From positions 1 to 55,372 of the IMG/VR virus record IMGVR_UViG_3300034071_002180: a stretch of 55,372 bases of DNA. The stretch is one strand, 5' to 3'. This document shows positions 23,022-30,499 of the stretch, piece after piece. The DNA is from a virus. A model generated the notes under the pieces. The model had not been told where the DNA came from. It worked only from the letters and a program-made list of their open reading frames with translations, and searched no databases. Each line of letters opens with the position of its first letter. The first letter of the stretch is position 1. Position numbers and translations under genes: made by a program.

Positions 23022-23177
23022 ATGGACCTAAACACACTTATAGAGTATATAAAGATAAACATCATCTCTCTAGAGCAAGACCTAGAAAACGAGGACGGTG
23101 CTGATAGCATTGTTCCTTACCTTGAAGGTGCCATTGATGTATCCCGCCATTATTTGGAGGCAGTCAATGGAGAATAA
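23022..23177 (+). CDS. 51-residue helical protein, unknown
   Basis: MDLNTLIEYIKINIISLEQD...; TATAAT at 23010-23015 sits 6 nt before the ATG and overlaps the preceding gene's end. Start of another coupled series. Confidence 0.6.
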   Translation: MDLNTLIEYIKINIISLEQDLENEDGADSIVPYLEGAIDVSRHYLEAVNGE

Positions 23178-23454
23178 CACAACACTAGACCCATACTTAA
23201 TGAAACAAGTAGAAATGGGTATGGACGGAGCAGATATCCTGCATGGTCACCTTAAAACTCTTATGTATGAGGCAGAGCAACAGTTAGACCTTTGTATTGA
23301 GGCAGAGGAATACTCAGAGGAAGCCATGGACTCTATGGCTCGTACAGAGGCTTCAGGCTATCTTGACGCACTGTCTGAGGTTTATGCCCTAACATATGCT
23401 ATCGCTTTTGCCAAGGAAGAAGTAAAGAACCGCAAGGAGATTCTTGGTGAATAA
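23167..23454 (+). CDS. 95-residue acidic helical protein, unknown
   Basis: MENNTTLDPYLMKQVEMGMD...; GGAGG lies 6 nt before this ATG, inside the previous gene. All-helical, Glu- and Met-rich. No family recognised. Confidence 0.6.
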   Translation: MENNTTLDPYLMKQVEMGMDGADILHGHLKTLMYEAEQQLDLCIEAEEYSEEAMDSMARTEASGYLDALSEVYALTYAIAFAKEEVKNRKEILGE

Positions 23455-23899
23455 CGAACGCTTTATTGAAATGGACTTTGATGAGTGGTGTGATACATAC
23501 AAACCAATCATTAACCATATAGACAGTAATGCATCCTTTGACAATGGCTATGGCGGTATTATGTTTGAGACATATGGTGATGAAGTAGAGTTTGTTAAGT
23601 CTCAATCCCCTGACAAAATTTGGATGTATGGTGACGGAGACGACGGCGGTTCATATGTATGGAGCGGCTGGGGATTTGTAAATAGATTAGGATACTTCAT
23701 CACTGAGGTACCTTGCCCACCTGATACAACCATTCAGGTCAGAGTTAGTTATAACTGGTTCTATTGTGAAAACTGCAGCGCTGAATTCGAGGACCCTGAT
23801 AATACTATCAGAGATGCCTTCGATGAGCACGATTTGTATAAATGCCCACAATGTGCTACACTTGAAGAAATGACCCTAGTAGGATTGGAAAAGAAATGA
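23447..23899 (+). CDS. 150-residue protein with C-terminal zinc ribbon
   Basis: GTG start (AAGGAG 7 nt upstream). N-terminal aromatic/acidic region with YGGIMFETYGDEVEFV and GDGDDGGSYVWSGWGF; C-terminal FYCENCSAEF...CPQCATLEE gives a CxxC...CxxC zinc ribbon. Recalls a hypothetical family common in actinophages. Role unknown. Confidence 0.65.
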   Translation: MNNERFIEMDFDEWCDTYKPIINHIDSNASFDNGYGGIMFETYGDEVEFVKSQSPDKIWMYGDGDDGGSYVWSGWGFVNRLGYFITEVPCPPDTTIQVRVSYNWFYCENCSAEFEDPDNTIRDAFDEHDLYKCPQCATLEEMTLVGLEKK

Positions 23900-24072
23900 T
23901 GACAAATGAAGAAATGCTAGCCTATGTAAAAGAAAGAATAGCAACCCTAACCGAACTCAGAAATGAAATGCATGCCGAAGGCAATCATGCTTCAGATGAA
24001 TACACTGCTGGAGCAATTGACTCCTATGACATTATGCGTATTAAGTTAGAAGGGACCGTTACATTCCTATGA
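23896..24072 (+). CDS. 58-residue helical protein, unknown
   Basis: MMTNEEMLAYVKERIATLTE..., starts in an ATGA overlap and ends in another. No family recognised. Confidence 0.6.
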   Translation: MMTNEEMLAYVKERIATLTELRNEMHAEGNHASDEYTAGAIDSYDIMRIKLEGTVTFL

Positions 24073-24227
24073 ACGAATACACAGTAGAACTTATTCATGA
24101 ACCAAGCGGGGCCCATATGAATTTTGTTATGTTCAGTGATGTCAAGCAGGATGAAGTAGCGCTGGCCAAGGAAATTTGGGCAGACATGTCAGTTGTTGTA
24201 TTAGACTACGTTGAGGAGGAAGAGTAA
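24069..24227 (+). CDS. 52-residue acidic protein, unknown
   Basis: MNEYTVELIHEPSGAHMNFV..., beta then helical, acidic end VEEEE. Coupled by ATGA and TAATG overlaps. Confidence 0.6.
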   Translation: MNEYTVELIHEPSGAHMNFVMFSDVKQDEVALAKEIWADMSVVVLDYVEEEE

Positions 24228-24592
24228 TGGGAGCACGGATTAACTTTGTATTTAAAGATGTTGAGGATGAGGCCCATGTAGTACTCTATAGTCACTGGGG
24301 TGAGACAGAATGGCAGCGGGACCTAGCAATGGCGCTGCAGCATTCAAAGCCTAGGTGGAAAGACTATGCCTACTTCACCCGCATGATGATTAGTTATTTA
24401 ATGCAAGACTCTGTTCTTGAAGAAACAGGGTTTGGTATCTATGCTATCACAGGCAGCAACTTTGATTTAGGTGAGACCACGGTAGTCATCGATATCGCTA
24501 AAGAAACTATCAATCATGTGGGCTCCACTGTCGTAGTTGACTGGAATAAATTTATGGTAGCATACCTACCAGTTTTGGCTGAGCAGATCTAG
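24227..24592 (+). CDS. 121-residue protein, unknown
   Basis: MGARINFVFKDVEDEAHVVL..., with YSHWGETEW and GSNFDLGETTVVIDI; a mixed alpha/beta protein that recalls conserved actinophage hypothetical proteins. Last gene of the operon. Confidence 0.6.
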   Translation: MGARINFVFKDVEDEAHVVLYSHWGETEWQRDLAMALQHSKPRWKDYAYFTRMMISYLMQDSVLEETGFGIYAITGSNFDLGETTVVIDIAKETINHVGSTVVVDWNKFMVAYLPVLAEQI

Positions 24593-24658
24593 GGAGTGGG
24601 TCCTCTAGATTAATAAGGTGGGAAGGGTCGGCGTGGGGCTTGCCCTTCCCCCTACTTT
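24589..24658 (+). terminator. two hairpins, second a likely terminator
   Basis: ATCTAG-GGA/TCC-CTAGAT spans the preceding stop; then GGGAAGGG/CCCTTCCC with a 15-nt loop is followed by a short T-rich stretch CTTTTT. The second stem probably ends the 23022-24592 operon. Confidence 0.6.
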
Positions 24659-24685
24659 TTGGTACAATAGATACAAGGGAGAACT

Positions 24686-24892
24686 ATGCGTATAAGCAGA
24701 CGAGTCACAGAGGAAGAAAAGGTTGCCATGAAAATGGGCAACATGGTTTCTGACCTCAGAGTTGATTTGGAATTAGTCGGGGAATACTTAGCAAAATCTC
24801 AGCCCCATGTAGTGTATAATCGTTTACAGGTAATAGCAGAATCAGCCAAAGAAACTAAGGAAGGTACAAATTATGGCAAAAACAACTTTTGA
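24686..24892 (+). CDS. 68-residue helical protein, unknown
   Basis: MRISRRVTEEEKVAMKMGNM...; AGGGAG precedes the ATG and TACAAT at ~24664 gives a normal leader. No family recognised. Confidence 0.6.
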   Translation: MRISRRVTEEEKVAMKMGNMVSDLRVDLELVGEYLAKSQPHVVYNRLQVIAESAKETKEGTNYGKNNF

Positions 24893-25139
24893 TAACAAGG
24901 CTTTAATCCTTGGACAGTTATGGATTAATTATAAAATGGAAGATGAGTGGGTTGATTTCGTTGAGTACAACGATTTAGGTTTGCCACTTGCTTTCGCATT
25001 TGCCGAGGGTATTATCAATGAAACTCCATCACTACAACAATACATAAATGAAACATGGGACTTACTACTAGAGGGCATGGAACTTGACGACATTGGGTTT
25101 GGTGACTTTCAAGAACTAGTTGACAAACAAAACGAGTAG
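24873..25139 (+). CDS. 88-residue acidic protein, unknown
   Basis: MAKTTFDNKALILGQLWINY..., overlapping the previous gene by 20 nt with AAGG upstream. Acidic and helical; no family recognised. Last gene before the repeat-rich region. Confidence 0.6.
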   Translation: MAKTTFDNKALILGQLWINYKMEDEWVDFVEYNDLGLPLAFAFAEGIINETPSLQQYINETWDLLLEGMELDDIGFGDFQELVDKQNE

Positions 25140-25920
25140 CGTGACCCGAAAGGGCACGTGCCATACTTTTATCAAATTGTCAAACCCCAAACCTCATATC
25201 CAGACATTACGATCCAAACCATAATATCCCCAAACCAGGACATTACGAACCTCCAAAACTTTCCCCCTGCTGAACTTATACCATAGTTTTTAAGGTTTGT
25301 CAAACCATGTTATAATGATATTATGCCACACCACTTTGCAAAGATGTATGAGAACAAGTCCCATAGACATGATTCTCTTTCTGACTCTGCTGTCTTTAAT
25401 GAAGCAGTGGGTACTTTAACGGGTATGTTGTATTCTATTGTTACTCTTAGGGCTTTCTTTCCTTTCTTTAGATCCCCTGAAAAGATCACTGATAATACTG
25501 TTAATCATGCCCCTTATCCTATGCCGTCGGAAAAATCGGGGGAGTCAAAGTATACCCAATTAACCCTATGGTAAATAACAAACCATTATCTCCTGGTTTC
25601 TAAATATTTGATAAAGGTTTGTTAAAAAAAGATTACGATTATCGACAATTTCTCCCTGGTTTTGGGAGATTTTTTATGGGGTTTTAAGGTTTGAAAGGAC
25701 TTGACAAACCATTATATCTGTGATATCATCCGCTGCGGGATATGAAGGTTTGAAGGTTTGACAATATGAAGGTTTTGTGATAGGGCCCCTCTCCCCAAAA
25801 AAGATTACGAACGCCTCTTTAAAAGCGCTCCCTACTCCACTATCCTCCACTTCACTCCACTTCTAGAGTGTCTAATAATATAATCAGTAAGATTAATCTG
25901 TGGATAACTTGTGGATAACT
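25140..25920. other. candidate replication-origin/strand-switch region
   Basis: Apart from one 83-codon frame this ~780-bp stretch is gene-free. It contains repeated AAGGTTTG units (25292, 25610, 25685, 25744, 25752, ~25770), four TTACGA elements, TTGTCAAACC repeats, an AT-rich run near 25870 and two tandem inverted DnaA boxes TGTGGATAA (25899-25907, 25910-25918), with a third at 25944. Gene direction changes here. This is what a phage origin could look like; no initiator gene was recognised nearby. Confidence 0.4.
25323..25574 (+). CDS. 83-residue protein, unknown
   Basis: MPHHFAKMYENKSHRHDSLS...; TATAAT at 25311-25316 is 6 nt before the ATG (leaderless). Central hydrophobic stretch (TLTGMLYSIVTLRAFFPFF) may insert in a membrane. 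No family recognised. It lies alone within the candidate origin region. Confidence 0.55.
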   Translation: MPHHFAKMYENKSHRHDSLSDSAVFNEAVGTLTGMLYSIVTLRAFFPFFRSPEKITDNTVNHAPYPMPSEKSGESKYTQLTLW

Positions 25921-26503
25921 ATGATATTTTTGGCGTATCAGCCTGTGGATAACTATCTCTAAAGGCTCTTATATCATCAAAAATAGGATCGTTTTGAACC
26001 AGGTTCAGGTGTGAGTAGTCTGACTTATTTTCTAGATAGCCAAACCTCATAAACATCATCTTGACATACTCTCCATCCTTAAACTCCTTATGGGTTCTCC
26101 AATGAATCTCTTTATTAGCATTAAAGATCAAGGCAGAGTTATTCTCTAACTCATAGACATCTAAGTTCAAACCCAAAGGCCAAACGGTATTAGCATCTAT
26201 CTGCATATTGATGATTAGGTTATTGTCATCTCCATCAAAGTGTGGGGGAAGGTTAGGCTTTCCATATAGATTGCTATATTCCACATATGTTATGCCACTC
26301 ATGTTCAAAGAAGGATAGCCCATCTCACTTACAATATCGTTAAATTTTTCTATGATTCTTGGGTGTAGTAGGTTCTTTATTGCTGGAATAGCACGAACCC
26401 TACCTAGGTTATTGTCTATTTCAAAATCTACATTTGATACAGTTTTAAGGATATGGTCCATATCTTCATCAGAAAATATGTTATTTATAAGGGTTATTGA
26501 CAT
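25919..26503 (-). CDS. 2OG-Fe(II) oxygenase-like protein
   Basis: 194 residues. HxD is seen as HFD in NLPPHFDGDDNN, the distal His as HWR in ANKEIHWRTH, with a following beta strand MMFMRFGY. This is the double-stranded beta-helix pattern of 2-oxoglutarate dioxygenases. Leaderless: TATAAT 26510-26515 (minus) is 6 nt before the ATG. The C-terminal codons contain a DnaA-box-like sequence. Divergent from another oxygenase-like gene. Confidence 0.75.
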   Translation of the reverse strand: MSITLINNIFSDEDMDHILKTVSNVDFEIDNNLGRVRAIPAIKNLLHPRIIEKFNDIVSEMGYPSLNMSGITYVEYSNLYGKPNLPPHFDGDDNNLIINMQIDANTVWPLGLNLDVYELENNSALIFNANKEIHWRTHKEFKDGEYVKMMFMRFGYLENKSDYSHLNLVQNDPIFDDIRAFRDSYPQADTPKIS

Positions 26504-26538
26504 ATACTCATTATAGCATTGTCTGTTATAATTAAACC

Positions 26539-27045
26539 ATGCCCATAGACAAGTATGAACTCACAAGAAACTACTTCCTTATCAACACCAACTGGGAACA
26601 GGCACTGACTCTCCTATATAAAAATGCGGAAGGCTCACAAAGACCTGAGACCCTATGGTTTAAAATAAAAAACCGTAGATTATTTGATGACCTTCCAGAC
26701 CTTAAAGACTTCTTTGAAAAGATAAACAAGGACTATGGCTCAAAGTATTACGATGACTGCCCATATTACGATGCGTGGCAAGTTGGTATATGTAATTGTG
26801 ATGGTATATGGCATGTTGATGGACCAGTTATATCTTTAGACAATAGTGTAGTTAGCCCTCATAGAGATGTCCACGATGCAGCCTATCTTCAAATGTTAGG
26901 CCAATCATTCTGGAGATTAGGTGGGGAAGAAGAAATTGTCCTAAATCCAGGGGATATCCTTTTCCTATCCAATGAGATTACTCATGAGGTATGGGGGCAA
27001 GGACCTCGTATGGGTATTCTCCTTATGGCATTAAAGCCTCTATAA
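26539..27045 (+). CDS. cupin/JmjC-like putative oxygenase
   Basis: 168 residues. GIWHVDGPV gives HxD; WRLGGEEEIVLNPGDILFLS is the classic cupin turn (PGD); EITHEVWGQGPRMGILLM supplies the distal His and Arg. Likely a 2OG-Fe(II) or cupin-type enzyme. Leaderless: TATAAT 26527-26532, 6 nt before the ATG, back-to-back with the oxygenase at 26503. Confidence 0.65.
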   Translation: MPIDKYELTRNYFLINTNWEQALTLLYKNAEGSQRPETLWFKIKNRRLFDDLPDLKDFFEKINKDYGSKYYDDCPYYDAWQVGICNCDGIWHVDGPVISLDNSVVSPHRDVHDAAYLQMLGQSFWRLGGEEEIVLNPGDILFLSNEITHEVWGQGPRMGILLMALKPL

Positions 27046-27063
27046 AACCACGGTAAATAAAGA

Positions 27064-27378
27064 TTACGATAGGTCCTTTATCGCCCTATTGACCATACGG
27101 ATCAAACCTTTTCGAGTTATCTTCGACGCATCAAATGTCTCCGTATATCCCCCTTGTGGCATATCTGCCTTATCCAGGAAAGAACCATGCTTTTCCCTTA
27201 GTGTTCTTAGTACTAGGGTTTCTATTGCTCTTGCTTGATCCCGTTCGGAAAACCACCAATACTTGATCAATATCCAACCCTTGGTCCTATGGCTTGCAAA
27301 CCTTCTACCAGACACATCTGATATACCCACCTTAATAGCCTTGTGTATGGGGCTGTAGAGTATGTATAGTAGGGTCAT
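27064..27378 (-). CDS. GIY-YIG-like nuclease domain protein
   Basis: 104 residues. LLYILYSPIHKAIKVGISD...RFASHRTKGW and IETLVLRTLRE...PQGGYTETF fit the T5orf172/MUG113 branch of GIY-YIG nucleases: a YIL-x-KVG pair of strands, a distal Arg and a late Glu. Leaderless (TATAAT 27385-27390). Such single-domain phage nucleases can be mobile or act on host DNA. Confidence 0.65.
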   Translation of the reverse strand: MTLLYILYSPIHKAIKVGISDVSGRRFASHRTKGWILIKYWWFSERDQARAIETLVLRTLREKHGSFLDKADMPQGGYTETFDASKITRKGLIRMVNRAIKDLS

Positions 27379-27391
27379 ATGTCTATTATAC

Positions 27392-27420
27392 TTGACATCC
27401 CCCGCAATTTCTGAGATAAT
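27392..27420 (+). promoter_or_regulatory. promoter, leaderless, divergent
   Basis: TTGACA, 17-nt spacer, GATAAT and 6 nt to the ATG at 27427. The oppositely oriented TATAAT of the 27378 gene overlaps its upstream side. Confidence 0.7.
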
Positions 27421-27426
27421 AAGAAT

Positions 27427-27807
27427 ATGAAAAATCCATACAAGGTTATATTAAGCAATGCCAAAGGTGCTCAAAATGGTTGGAACAAGAAGCATCAGAG
27501 TGTAGGAATTAACAGACGAGTAAAGGTCTTTACTATTACCTGGGAAGATGTAGAAAAGGTATTTAATGACCAAGGTGGCAAAAGCAAGTGGCTTGGTATT
27601 CCAATGGACCCTAATGATGTATTTAGAAAGCACTACCCCTTATCTCCAAGTCTAGACAGGCTAGATAATGAAAAAGATTATACTCCAGATAATATATGTA
27701 TCAGTACAAGATTTGAGAATTATGGATTTAACAAATGTAGCGATGAGGTTAAGACTGAGTGTGTAAATTACTTAATTAATAATATTAAACCAGAAGTAAG
27801 CATATAA
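27427..27807 (+). CDS. putative endonuclease-like protein
   Basis: 126 residues. PSLDRLDNEKDYTPDNICIS resembles the conserved core (S-x-DR-x-N-x-KGY-x-x-x-N-x-x-x-S) of phage HNH-like/Bil-type endonucleases in which the second His is replaced. Leaderless start. The following 27808-27904 gap has a TGCCC/GGGCA hairpin. Function is inferred from the motif only. Confidence 0.5.
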   Translation: MKNPYKVILSNAKGAQNGWNKKHQSVGINRRVKVFTITWEDVEKVFNDQGGKSKWLGIPMDPNDVFRKHYPLSPSLDRLDNEKDYTPDNICISTRFENYGFNKCSDEVKTECVNYLINNIKPEVSI

Positions 27808-27916
27808 AGGCTTGTAACCACTATTGCCCGTTTAGGGCATAGGAAGGTTTATAACTTCTATTTTGCGCCGAACTTCAAAACCTATTTTTCGTCGAACTGT
27901 GTGATAAAATAACCCT

Positions 27917-28042
27917 ATGAACAAATTAGAATCATCTTATAATAAGTTTATGGGCTACAGGGTAGCCTGCAGCAATTGCGATCAACTATATATAAAACAA
28001 GATGACGAACCATTTGTATGTCTTGCCTGTGCTATTAAGTAA
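27917..28042 (+). CDS. 41-residue zinc-ribbon protein
   Basis: MNKLESSYNKFMGYRVACSN..., then CVCLAC-type end: CSNC...CLAC zinc knuckle. Leaderless (TAAAAT 27905-27910, 6 nt to ATG). Function unknown. Confidence 0.6.
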   Translation: MNKLESSYNKFMGYRVACSNCDQLYIKQDDEPFVCLACAIK

Positions 28043-28057
28043 TGGTATAATCAAAAT

Positions 28058-28699
28058 GTGATACCTAAAAAAATTTTTCAAACTCACCAATACAAGTACG
28101 AAGACCTTCCAAAATGGTTTAAACAAACATCAATGTCATGGATAAATCTTAACCCAGGATGGGAATACATATACCATGACGCAGTAACCAGAGAAAAGTA
28201 TGTGAAAGATACCAGCCCAGAACTTTATAAAATATATGGAGAAATAAGAAAACCACACCAAGCAGATATTTGGAGATACCTTATTGTAAAAAATGAAGGT
28301 GGTGTATATGCAGATATGGACTCATTTTGCTTAGTTCCAATGGATTATATTTTAGATGGCTTACCAGAACATATTGACCTTGTATCTACTAAAACCGAAG
28401 CCCGTGAACACACAAACAATGCAAACTTTGCAGCCGTAAAAAATTCAAAATTGCTTAACTCTTGCGTAGACAGTATCATAAAGGCACACAGTATTTTTTT
28501 AAATAAACCTGATCAACAGATAATCCATTCGTGTTTTACAGATGGGGTTAAAAATAACCCAGATATAGTTTCTAAAACAATGAGGGCTGGGCATGGCTCA
28601 TCCTACAAGACAGAGTTTGATCAAAATATCCAGAGAATAGACTATTACGGGCAAGAAATGACATATGAAGAGTTTTTGTCAAGACACAATATGATATAA
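28058..28699 (+). CDS. glycosyltransferase with DxD motif, paralogue of 9634
   Basis: 213 residues from a GTG. IPKKIFQTHQYKYEDLP, NLNPGWEYIYHD, HQADIWRYLIVKNEGG and YADMDSF match the PF04488 sugar-binding family in the same order as the 9634 product, with DMD as metal site. Leaderless: TATAAT 28046-28051, 6 nt before GTG, so the GTG is well supported. Confidence 0.85.
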   Translation: MIPKKIFQTHQYKYEDLPKWFKQTSMSWINLNPGWEYIYHDAVTREKYVKDTSPELYKIYGEIRKPHQADIWRYLIVKNEGGVYADMDSFCLVPMDYILDGLPEHIDLVSTKTEAREHTNNANFAAVKNSKLLNSCVDSIIKAHSIFLNKPDQQIIHSCFTDGVKNNPDIVSKTMRAGHGSSYKTEFDQNIQRIDYYGQEMTYEEFLSRHNMI

Positions 28700-28706
28700 T
28701 CAATAT

Positions 28707-28832
28707 ATGAATAAGTCCAAATGCTTTTTTTGTGAAAAGGAAGCCACACATTACGATGTTGTTGTAGATCACTCTGATTATGTGGTTGCGGACGTATGCT
28801 TTAATCATTTGTCTATGAGTCTTAGTTCATAG
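28707..28832 (+). CDS. 41-residue Cys/His protein
   Basis: MNKSKCFFCEKEATHYDVVV..., later CFNH: CxxC...CxxH, a zinc-knuckle pattern. TATAAT 28695-28700 overlaps the previous stop and is 6 nt before the ATG. Confidence 0.6.
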   Translation: MNKSKCFFCEKEATHYDVVVDHSDYVVADVCFNHLSMSLSS

Positions 28833-28833
28833 A

Positions 28834-29070
28834 ATGTCTCACAGAATACTTAAAGATGGATCAGAAGTTGAATCTTTTGATAAGCCAGTTGATTTAATTA
28901 TTCATACTAAAGCCCCTGGAAAATGGAAATTGACTGACTTAGAAACAGGTGAAGAGTACCTTGGATCTGAGATAAGTACAGACTTTGCAGAAGTCTTAAG
29001 AGAAAAAGTTAACATTAATAAAATAGGCACTTGGGTAAAGACCAAGTGGAAACAAAAGCAAGTTGACTAA
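28834..29070 (+). CDS. 78-residue protein, unknown
   Basis: MSHRILKDGSEVESFDKPVD..., beta-rich then basic. Begins one base after the previous stop, so probably co-transcribed. No family recognised. Confidence 0.6.
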   Translation: MSHRILKDGSEVESFDKPVDLIIHTKAPGKWKLTDLETGEEYLGSEISTDFAEVLREKVNINKIGTWVKTKWKQKQVD

Positions 29071-29097
29071 ACCCTTACTTTAAGGTATACTAAATAT

Positions 29098-29382
29098 ATG
29101 GAACAATGGATGAACGACTACGCCTCATATATACTTGTTATAAGTGGTGCTGCAGCCATGTTTACTATTGGCCGTAAAAAGCGATGGGGCTGGCTTTGGT
29201 TTATATTTAATGAATTTATGTGGACGGCCTACGCTCTAATTACAAAGCAGTATGGATTTATCCTTGGCGCTATTCTATACGGAATAGTGGGAGTAAGGTC
29301 ATACATGAGATGGAAAGACATATCATTAGACAAACACTCTTGGAATAAATTTCTTAAGTTAGTTTGGTCACCAAATGATTAA
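29098..29382 (+). CDS. membrane protein with three helices
   Basis: 94 residues; hydrophobic helices at ~10-25, 32-50 and 55-72 (YILVISGAAAMFTIGRK; WLWFIFNEFMWTAYALI; GFILGAILYGIVGVRSY). The W-x-W-F-N-x3-W...YG-x-x-x-G-x-x-x-Y pattern recurs in actinophage membrane proteins distantly like PnuC transporters. Leaderless (TATACT 29086-29091). Confidence 0.6.
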   Translation: MEQWMNDYASYILVISGAAAMFTIGRKKRWGWLWFIFNEFMWTAYALITKQYGFILGAILYGIVGVRSYMRWKDISLDKHSWNKFLKLVWSPND

Positions 29383-29581
29383 CATGGAAATTCCTGATCC
29401 ATTTCAAACCTTTGTAGCCAACAAGTATGCTAATGCCAAAGGTGCTGTGTATGATTTCTTTGCTAAGGAATGGCATATGAGGTGTGGATGCTGTAAAGAA
29501 GAATTGTTTGCTCCAACCCGCAAAATTTTAACAAAAGTTAGACTGTTTCATACAAGAAATGAATGTTTGGGTGGGTATTAA
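29375..29581 (+). CDS. 68-residue Cys-containing protein
   Basis: Starts in the overlap with the membrane protein (ATG 29375, or ATG 29384). MRCGCCKEEL and NECLGGY supply cysteines. No family recognised. Confidence 0.55.
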   Translation: MINMEIPDPFQTFVANKYANAKGAVYDFFAKEWHMRCGCCKEELFAPTRKILTKVRLFHTRNECLGGY

Positions 29582-29823
29582 GCAATACTGCCAGAACCAG
29601 TTACTGATCCAGATCCAGTTACTGACTTAACACCATATGGTGCCCAGTTATCGTTACTTCCTCCACCCACTGCAGGTGGATATCCTGGATTACCAGGGTT
29701 GCTAATTCTAATAAAGTATGCTCCGTCAATACCGTATGGGTCTCCATCAGTAATAACTGTGTCTCCAATGGCATAAAGTGCTCCATTGTTATATAGTCCT
29801 TGATAATTTGGTGGTGTAGGCAT
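29578..29823 (-). CDS. small Gly/Ser-rich carbohydrate-module-like protein
   Basis: 81 residues: MPTPPNYQGLYNNGALYAIG... DTVITDGDPYG...YFIRISNPGN. The NYQGLYNNGALYAIGDTV start resembles short modules in phage fibres and carbohydrate-binding domains (x-W/Y-x2-GT-Y-x2-GD-x-V). Ends in GSGSVTGSGSIA. Leaderless (TATAAT 29830-29835, minus). Confidence 0.55.
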   Translation of the reverse strand: MPTPPNYQGLYNNGALYAIGDTVITDGDPYGIDGAYFIRISNPGNPGYPPAVGGGSNDNWAPYGVKSVTGSGSVTGSGSIA

Positions 29824-29879
29824 GAGATTATTATATCATCTGTTTTGACATCCAAGCGTGGTGGGTGTATACTTAGTAT

Positions 29880-29999
29880 ATGAAAAAGAAAAATGAGTGC
29901 TCATCATGTGGCCTATCACACAAAGATCCTATATTTTGGAACACTCATCAAACCATGAGCGATGGACATATATGGTGCACCAATGCCAAAAGAACCTAA
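29880..29999 (+). CDS. 39-residue zinc-knuckle peptide
   Basis: MKKKNECSSCGLSHKDPIFW... with a later WCTN. A clear promoter precedes it: TTGACA 29845-29850, 17-nt spacer, TATACT 29868-29873, then 6 nt to the ATG. Confidence 0.6.
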   Translation: MKKKNECSSCGLSHKDPIFWNTHQTMSDGHIWCTNAKRT

Positions 30000-30108
30000 G
30001 ATAACTCAGATGGATTGGCGTAGCCTTGGCTATTGGCCAGAATATAAAAACGGGAAGAAAGTGTGGGTACCTAAAGATGACACGAACAACAAAGATAGAG
30101 AAGACTAG
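29983..30108 (+). CDS. 41-residue protein, unknown
   Basis: MPKEPKITQMDWRSLGYWPE..., basic and aromatic; overlaps the previous gene by 17 nt. No family recognised. Confidence 0.5.
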   Translation: MPKEPKITQMDWRSLGYWPEYKNGKKVWVPKDDTNNKDRED

Positions 30109-30379
30109 AATATGGCCATTAAGAGTCATAGGCAACTTCTGTGGTGGCTTTGCTGGTAATCATTTGTTTAAGGCTATGATGTTAGAGGAAGAGTTGGATG
30201 CTGACCTAGGCTTTCGTCATAAGTACCACGCAAAAATGTGGGTAATTCTTAACAAACCTTATAGTTGGTGGGGTACATACTACCAACTTGATATAGAACA
30301 AATGAAAAAAGACTTAGAGGGTTCAGGGTGGGATGACTATGACGAGTTTGGTAAAGCCTATTGGGATAAAGATGAGTAG
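30077..30379 (+). CDS. 100-residue protein, unknown
   Basis: MTRTTKIEKTRIWPLRVIGN... with a short hydrophobic segment and an acidic C-terminus. ATG 30077 is chosen by overlap with the previous gene; an ATG at 30026 is possible. No family recognised. Confidence 0.5.
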   Translation: MTRTTKIEKTRIWPLRVIGNFCGGFAGNHLFKAMMLEEELDADLGFRHKYHAKMWVILNKPYSWWGTYYQLDIEQMKKDLEGSGWDDYDEFGKAYWDKDE

Positions 30380-30479
30380 GATCCTTATCTGCCCCGTTTG
30401 TAAAAAGGAATGGGATTTACGCTGGGGCATTATGGCTAATGAATCCCTGTCCAGACACATGAAAGACTGCACAAAATAA
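30372..30479 (+). CDS. 35-residue zinc-finger-like peptide
   Basis: MSRILICPVCKKEWDLRWGI... ending LSRHMKDC: C-x2-C ... H-x4-C, close to a classic zinc finger. Overlaps the previous gene by 8 nt. Confidence 0.55.
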   Translation: MSRILICPVCKKEWDLRWGIMANESLSRHMKDCTK

Positions 30480-30499
30480 AGTTATGGTATCATAGAGAC

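Noticed and set aside
25140-25800. CRISPR array suggested by repeated AAGGTTTG and TTACGA motifs
   Set aside because: Units are 6-10 nt, spacing is irregular and there are no constant repeat-spacer lengths or cas genes.
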